The position numbers and the translations under genes were made by a program. This document shows, piece after piece, positions 5,746-8,881 of a stretch of DNA of 8,881 bases; position 1 is the first letter of the stretch, and every line of letters starts with the position of its first letter. The DNA lies in the NCBI GenBank assembly GCA_023489025.1, contig JAMDCN010000003.1:1-8881 (forward strand), in the 5' to 3' direction. The notes under the pieces are model-generated. The model did no database searches and had not been told where the DNA came from. It saw only the letters and a program-made list of their open reading frames with translations. The stretch comes from Deltaproteobacteria bacterium. GTDB taxonomy: Bacteria; Desulfobacterota_E; Deferrimicrobia; Deferrimicrobiales; Deferrimicrobiaceae.

Positions 5746-5761
5746 GGGCTGGCCACAGCCC
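5746..5761. other. Short hairpin in the gap upstream of the HNH gene
   Basis: GGGCTG / CAGCCC with a 4-base loop GCCA. It lies in the 5623-5834 gap between the minus-strand operon end and the HNH gene. No promoter could be assigned confidently in this gap. Confidence 0.35.
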
Positions 5762-5797
5762 GGATCTGACCCGTCAGTGAAGGGCCTTTATGTGAAT

Positions 5798-5821
5798 AGG
5801 CCGGGGTTGCCGCCCCGGCCT
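5798..5821 (-). terminator. Terminator hairpin after the HTH-ImmA/IrrE operon
   Basis: A 9-bp perfect GC-rich stem (AGGCCGGGG / CCCCGGCCT) with a 6-base loop, 13 bases beyond the stop of the metallopeptidase gene on the minus strand. The sequence after it on the minus strand is only moderately T-rich; on the + strand the following bases are T-rich. The position at the end of the operon makes termination the likely role. Confidence 0.7.
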
Positions 5822-5834
5822 TCATTTTCTCCCG

Positions 5835-6938
5835 CTATTTTTTCTTCACGAACACCATCAGTTTCCCAGCCCCGCTCGGTTTCCGCTCTCCCGCAGGGTA
5901 ATGACGCCTGTGCTTCTCGGCGTATTTCTCCAACATTTCCTCCACCATTGCGGGCGGCAGATTTAAATCGGCAGCCATCTTTTTGAAGTCGATGGGGTCG
6001 CCGTAAATCATCTCGGCCATCTGTCTCACGGCACGCGGCTTTTCCAAAGGAATGTTTACCAACGATTCGGTTCGTAATCCCCTTGCCCCCAATTGCTGAA
6101 GGAGGTATTTGTACTGCCTCAAGGAGATGATCCCGAGGTCGCTCGCCCTCTTCATCAACGCCTGCACAGAAACCTTCCAGCGTCCGCCCAATTTTTGCAG
6201 GCTCATCAACGTTACTGGGGAACCGATCTCCTCCAACATGGCGGCTTCGGGCATGAGAAATTCTCCAGCGAACCGGTTAGCCTCCCGCTCCACATCGTCG
6301 ATATCCTTATCGATCTTCTGGTGCATTACCAAGTGTCCCAATTCGTGGGAAACGCTGAACCTGAGCCTGTCTGCCGGGCCGTCCGTTGCAATAACGATCA
6401 CAGGCCTCTGGAGATCCTTGCCGGTCCAAAGAGAAAAAGCATCGTGCTTGTCAATGACCTTCGGAACCGACAGCACCAGAACGCCGCCTTTTTCTATTAC
6501 GTCGATTAGATATTCCACCGGCGTGTCTGGGGAAAGACCGAGAGAGGATCTCGTGAGACTGGCCGCAGTCACCGGGTCGCCCGTATATTTCGGCAGCCGG
6601 AGCGAGACGCCTTTGAGTTTCGTTTCCATCTTCTCGACGGTTTCGTAGGAGAGCTTCCCATACTGCCGAACCAAATTCTTGTCGGCGTACTTTACGGAAG
6701 TTCTCGCTCGGAACAATAGCGTTCCAAGAGGGAAGTCGAGAGATGGACACTGCTTGAAGAAGGCGATCGGGAACCCCGTCTGAAGAGCGATGGCCTCAAG
6801 CTTTTCCTGTAAAGGTGCGGCAAGGTTCCCTTCGAACTGGGCGATGGCAGCTTGGGTAATTCCAATCTTATCGGCAAGCTCCTTCTGGGTGAATCCTCGA
6901 ATCTCGCGGGCCTGCCGTATACGGTCCCCGTTGATCAT
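5835..6938 (-). CDS. Xre-type HTH regulator fused to ImmA/IrrE metallopeptidase (COG2856/DUF955)
   Basis: A 367-residue protein. Residues 5-60 form an Xre/Cro HTH (GDRIRQAREIRGFTQKELAD, then GITQAAIAQFEGNLAAP). Residues 140-235 are the ImmA/IrrE zinc peptidase: HELGH at 198-202 with E199 catalytic, and the third ligand E219 in EREANRFAGEFLMP. A C-terminal helical region follows. Proteins of this design regulate phages, integrative elements and toxin-antitoxin modules, and some cleave a partner repressor. Start ATG 6938 overlaps the upstream stop (ATGA), with GGGGAG upstream; the longer frame to 7112 lies inside the upstream gene. The coupling means it is made together with the 209-residue protein. 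The HTH is a natural candidate for binding the palindrome at 7598-7610. Whether the peptidase targets its partner is an inference. Confidence 0.93.
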   Translation of the reverse strand: MINGDRIRQAREIRGFTQKELADKIGITQAAIAQFEGNLAAPLQEKLEAIALQTGFPIAFFKQCPSLDFPLGTLLFRARTSVKYADKNLVRQYGKLSYETVEKMETKLKGVSLRLPKYTGDPVTAASLTRSSLGLSPDTPVEYLIDVIEKGGVLVLSVPKVIDKHDAFSLWTGKDLQRPVIVIATDGPADRLRFSVSHELGHLVMHQKIDKDIDDVEREANRFAGEFLMPEAAMLEEIGSPVTLMSLQKLGGRWKVSVQALMKRASDLGIISLRQYKYLLQQLGARGLRTESLVNIPLEKPRAVRQMAEMIYGDPIDFKKMAADLNLPPAMVEEMLEKYAEKHRRHYPAGERKPSGAGKLMVFVKKK

Positions 6939-7564
6939 TCTGACTTCTCCCCAACTACCTTCGGTTCCGGAAGATATTCGATCGGAAGGTCCTCCGGAAC
7001 GATTGCTTTGGAAATGGTCGGGGCACGTGACGCGAGAAGGGCCTGAGGAGTGAGTGGCCATACCCAGTGCTTCTCGACGGAGGATCTGCTTGTGTTTCCC
7101 GATTTTGGGCACACCAAGGAAAGTCCTCTGAGCCGATAATCAGATGTAACATCCCACACGACAACGAGATTGAGAGGAGCGTCATCGTCTTCTGTCTTCG
7201 AGGAAAATACCAGCGGCAGCTGGTGGTAGAACGCCTGCTTTGCCTTTGAGGGTCCTGGCGGTGGAAGGTCTCCGTCATCAGATTTCAGGATCCGGATCTT
7301 GTACCTTCCATTTGTCAGTAGCAGGCCATTGTTCGCCATTGTGTCGAGATCAAAAAAGTCCTCCGCTGTCTGGCCCGCCGCACGAAGATAGAGCTTTACG
7401 TTGTACCGGACGAGAGCAGGCGCAAGGTACGGGTCTATTCCCTGGTTGTGCTCGTCGAAGTATTCTCTTGTATAATTGAGAGAAGCCTCGAGGGCGTCGT
7501 AGATGACTGGGACGAGTCGCGAGAGGTCTTCGAGCACAGCTTGCGGTTCGGGAACTGGTTGCAT
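6935..7564 (-). CDS. Unrecognised partner of the HTH-ImmA/IrrE protein (209 residues)
   Basis: First gene of the operon, starting at ATG 7564 with GGAGG four bases upstream and ending in a 4-base overlap with the HTH-peptidase gene. Residues 1-60 look helical (VLEDLSRLVPVIYDALEASL, then a Tyr-rich segment). Residues 75-180 look like an alpha/beta domain with KIRILKSDDGDLPPPG (charged strand then Pro-rich turn), NLVVVWDVTSDYRLRGLSLV and VEKHWVWPLT. The last 35 residues are Pro-rich. The first half of the alpha/beta domain has a DDGDLPPPG-then-basic-residues pattern that I associate with uncharacterised proteins next to Xre-ImmA genes. No PIN, RES or RelE toxin motif is visible. The tight coupling and the shared promoter suggest a toxin/antitoxin-like or repressor/anti-repressor pair. 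The function is unknown. Confidence 0.78.
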   Translation of the reverse strand: MQPVPEPQAVLEDLSRLVPVIYDALEASLNYTREYFDEHNQGIDPYLAPALVRYNVKLYLRAAGQTAEDFFDLDTMANNGLLLTNGRYKIRILKSDDGDLPPPGPSKAKQAFYHQLPLVFSSKTEDDDAPLNLVVVWDVTSDYRLRGLSLVCPKSGNTSRSSVEKHWVWPLTPQALLASRAPTISKAIVPEDLPIEYLPEPKVVGEKSE

Positions 7565-7597
7565 GTTTCCTCCGGAGCGGGGGTTGCCCTTATGGTG

Positions 7598-7610
7598 CTT
7601 ATAATATAAG
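7598..7610. promoter_or_regulatory. 13-bp perfect palindrome covering the -10 box (candidate operator)
   Basis: CTTATAATATAAG is a perfect inverted repeat around a central A. It covers the whole -10 hexamer and lies just before the predicted start of transcription. A bound dimer would block RNA polymerase, so autorepression by the Xre HTH protein is likely. A -10 region is AT-rich and partly symmetric by nature, so binding is inferred. Confidence 0.6.
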
Positions 7611-7631
7611 TAAATATCGTACCGCTGTCAA
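7603..7631 (-). promoter_or_regulatory. Near-consensus sigma-70 promoter of the HTH-ImmA/IrrE operon
   Basis: On the minus strand there is a perfect -35 TTGACA (7631-7626), a 17-base spacer and -10 TATATT (7608-7603). The predicted transcript start is near 7596, giving a leader of about 30 bases to the ATG at 7564. This is the strongest promoter visible in the window. Confidence 0.85.
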
Positions 7632-7717
7632 GAGGGATTCCACTCGATGAGGATTTCCTCCTTCCTTTTATCCGCAGTCCCCGTCCGCATCTCCTGCTCC
7701 CGCGTTTCTCCCCTGCC

Positions 7718-8170
7718 GAAGTCTCCACTTCTGACACGGCGGTCGAGACGAAGGTTTCTCCGTCCGAGCTGGACGCACTGCGCAAACCGGTAGAGGAAGC
7801 GAAGGGAAAGCTCGAACGGGCCTTGGACGAGTAGAAGGCGCTCTCCGAAATGGCTCGCGCCCTGGTCGCGGCGGCGAAGGACGCCCTTCGTGTCGCGCTT
7901 GCCCCGTACCGGGAGGCGTGCCGGAAGGCCGGTGTCTAGTGTGAGTACGAGGGCGGCCGGAGCGCAAACGTCCCTGGGAAGGTTTCCTTCATCGTGGAGA
8001 AGACCGAAAAGGGCATCCGGGTCATGGTCAAGGGTCAGCCCAAAACAGAGGAAGTGATCCCCTTCGCTGCCATCAAGGAGTCCATCAACAAGGCCGCCTA
8101 CGCCTACACCGAGAATCACCTTGGTCCGAATGAGGAGATCGGCAACAAGGGCGGCAGTCTCTCTCACTAA
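7718..8170 (+). pseudogene. Decayed gene with two in-frame amber codons and a 3' frameshift
   Basis: One frame reads as protein from about 7718 to TAA 8168-8170 but is broken by TAG at 7832-7834 and TAG at 7937-7939. The three parts are a charged helix (SPSELDALRKPVEEAKGKLE), a second helix (EMARALVAAAKDALRVALAP, then YREACRKAGV), and a conserved-looking tail (CEYEGGRSANV; VSFIVEKTEKGIRVMV; INKAAYAYTE; EEIGNKGGSLS). Both TAGs are one C-to-T change from CAG (Gln). After GGSLS the next frame continues with NRLRAVLNAK, so a one-base slip in the CTCTCTC run at about 8159-8165 probably cut off the true end. No in-frame ATG is seen; the 5' end seems lost, next to the promoter of the divergent operon. 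Other genes here stop at TAG, which argues against recoding. The family is not named; a soluble protein of about 150 residues is likely. Confidence 0.7.
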
Positions 8171-8200
8171 CCGCTTGCGCGCCGTCCTCAACGCCAAACC

Positions 8201-8256
8201 CGCCTCTCTATGCCTGGTCGAAGGACTGACCGGGCATTTCTTCGGCAGGAGAGGCG
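8201..8256 (+). other. Nested stem-loop
   Basis: The outer stem CGCCTCT (8201-8207) pairs with AGAGGCG (8250-8256). Inside, ATGCCTGGTC (8210-8219) pairs with GACCGGGCAT (8228-8237), with one T-G wobble and an 8-base loop. TTTCTT follows the inner stem, so it could be a weak terminator for the decayed gene. A structured RNA is an alternative. Confidence 0.45.
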
Positions 8257-8321
8257 AGAGAGAAGGCCATTTAACCCCGACCGTTCCATTTAATAAGGGC
8301 CTTATGGTATATAAGACCTTG

Positions 8322-8338
8322 TATAACAATATGTTATA
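8322..8338. promoter_or_regulatory. 17-bp inverted repeat upstream of the methyltransferase (candidate operator)
   Basis: TATAACA and TGTTATA form perfect 7-bp arms around ATA. The repeat lies about 55 bases before the ATG of the HTH-methyltransferase gene, right after a possible extended -10 at 8305-8313. A MerR-type dimer, such as the HTH at the start of that protein, could bind here. The sequence is AT-rich, so chance symmetry is possible. Confidence 0.5.
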
Positions 8339-8355
8339 ACGTTCAGAAATACGCC

Positions 8356-8385
8356 TTGTTAGGGTCTGGTATGGTTTGGTAGACT
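8356..8385 (+). promoter_or_regulatory. Weak candidate promoter giving a near-leaderless transcript
   Basis: TTGTTA (8356-8361), an 18-base spacer and TAGACT (8380-8385) would start transcription at about 8392, only one or two bases before the ATG at 8394. This fits the lack of any Shine-Dalgarno sequence before that ATG. The -10 box is poor, so confidence is low. Confidence 0.3.
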
Positions 8386-8393
8386 TTTTATCG

Positions 8394-8881
8394 ATGAACA
8401 AGACAAGTCTTCGACAGCCCGGCCCAGAGAAGATATCGACGTTCACCATCGGCCAAGCCGCAGAGATCCTCGACGTATCCATCTCGACCCTCCGCAACTG
8501 GGATCGCGACGGCAAGTTCCCGGCAGCCCGGCACCCGATTAACCAGTACCGAATCTACTCCCAGGAAAGTGTCCTTCACCTTCGCGAGAGCATTGCGGTT
8601 TACGGGAAGGGGCCGGAGAGTCCCTCCGGCCAAGGCCGAGCCGAGTCGCGTTTCGATGTAGCCTTCGTGGCACCTCTCGCCCTGAGGGAAAAGCAAATTC
8701 AGCAGGCGTACCGCCCATACATCCAAGTCCACAAGTGGTTCGCCAGGCGTCCGGGCTCCTTGTTCCGTGCGCTCCTGCTGGCGGAGTTTGGAGACGATAA
8801 GCCCCTTGGCCAAACATATTTTCTGGGTCACGATCTGAGCGGCCGTACGATCCTCGACCCGTTCATGGGGGGGGGGGACGC
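8394..8881 (+). CDS. MerR-type HTH fused to DNA methyltransferase (DUF1156/COG1743-like), 5' part only
   Basis: Open from ATG 8394 to the window end (162 codons). Residues 17-69 are a MerR-like HTH (FTIGQAAEILDVSISTLRNW, then GKFPAA, YRIYSQESVLHLRE). From about 93 the sequence matches the start of large DNA methyltransferases: LALREKQIQQAYRPYI, VHKWFARRPGSLFRALLLAE at 112-131, then LGHDLSGRTILDPFMGGG at 144-161. DPFMGGG is the S-adenosylmethionine-binding motif I of amino (N6-adenine or N4-cytosine) methyltransferases, and the WxARRP segment is a hallmark of the DUF1156-type group. The motif lies on a run of 11 G (8867-8877), and the last codons read GDA where GT is expected, so this copy may be out of frame. 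No Shine-Dalgarno is seen. Such enzymes often belong to multi-gene modification or defence loci, which would lie beyond the window. Confidence 0.85.
   Translation, partial: MNKTSLRQPGPEKISTFTIGQAAEILDVSISTLRNWDRDGKFPAARHPINQYRIYSQESVLHLRESIAVYGKGPESPSGQGRAESRFDVAFVAPLALREKQIQQAYRPYIQVHKWFARRPGSLFRALLLAEFGDDKPLGQTYFLGHDLSGRTILDPFMGGGD
8867..8877 (+). repeat. 11-G homopolymer on methyltransferase motif I
   Basis: Eleven consecutive G, including the G of the ATG codon for the Met in DPFM. Ten G followed by ACG would encode MGGGT, the normal motif; eleven shifts the frame to MGGGDA. The tract is long enough for slipped-strand mispairing and also for homopolymer sequencing error. Confidence 0.95.

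Larger units (their letters stand above)
8171..8393 (+). other. Gap of 223 bases before the methyltransferase: structured part then AT-rich regulatory part
   Basis: 8171-8280 is GC-rich and contains the nested hairpin at 8201-8256, probably the old 3' end of the decayed gene. From about 8285 the sequence becomes AT-rich, with an extended -10-like TGGTATATA at 8305-8313, the inverted repeat at 8322-8338 and a weak promoter-like pair near the ATG. No convincing coding region is seen. Confidence 0.6.

Noticed and set aside
7603..8394. A possible CRISPR array or integron in the region of repeats and AT-rich DNA.
   Set aside because: No regularly spaced direct repeats are present; the repeats are single inverted repeats.
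7628..8515. A 295-codon minus-strand open frame over the decayed gene and into the methyltransferase.
   Set aside because: It is antisense to two + strand frames with clear protein patterns, has no ribosome binding site or domain, and crosses the AT-rich control region. Its last 20 codons look protein-like, but this is not enough to support a gene.
8388..8831. A 147-codon minus-strand open frame.
   Set aside because: It is antisense to the HTH-methyltransferase, whose motifs fix the coding strand.

Overview
The window is GC-rich bacterial DNA that looks like the 3' end of a prophage followed by accessory host or island DNA. The lysis genes point to a Gram-negative-type phage: a short Zn amidase, a small holin-like protein, and a protein with one membrane segment followed by a coiled coil. 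I cannot name the organism. The overall impression is of a Deltaproteobacteria-like genome, but nothing in the window proves it. No integrase, attachment site, rRNA or tRNA is visible.

Region 1 (1-3187, + strand) is the end of a phage late operon. It holds the tail end of one gene, a tail or fibre-like protein with a jelly-roll binding domain, a strong terminator, an HNH-AP2 homing-type endonuclease, and a lysis cassette of amidase, holin-like protein and membrane coiled-coil protein. Region 2 (3200-5579) is a set of small cargo genes. A minus-strand SRAP (YedK) DNA-protein crosslink protein faces the lysis cassette. Next come an unrecognised 123-residue protein and a small basic ORF on the + strand, running into a frameshifted second copy of the lysis coiled-coil module. 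Then, on the minus strand, lie a DUF2188 protein, a YdjM-like membrane hydrolase and a small HNH endonuclease. The last two each have a similar strong hairpin just upstream of the ribosome binding site.

Region 3 (5798-7631, - strand) is a two-gene operon: an unrecognised 209-residue protein translationally coupled to an Xre-HTH/ImmA-IrrE metallopeptidase. It has a near-consensus promoter whose -10 box lies inside a perfect 13-bp palindrome, so it is probably autoregulated. The layout resembles a toxin-antitoxin or repressor/anti-repressor module. Region 4 (7632-8881, + strand) starts with a decayed gene carrying two in-frame amber codons and a frameshift. Then comes an AT-rich regulatory gap with an inverted repeat, and finally the start of a MerR-type-HTH/DNA methyltransferase fusion cut off by the window end.

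The most striking point is an 11-G tract exactly on the methyltransferase's catalytic DPFMGGGT-type motif. As written, it is one G too long to give the normal motif. This is either a phase-variation switch inside an active-site motif or a homopolymer sequencing error. The methyltransferase is probably the first gene of a modification or defence locus beyond the window.
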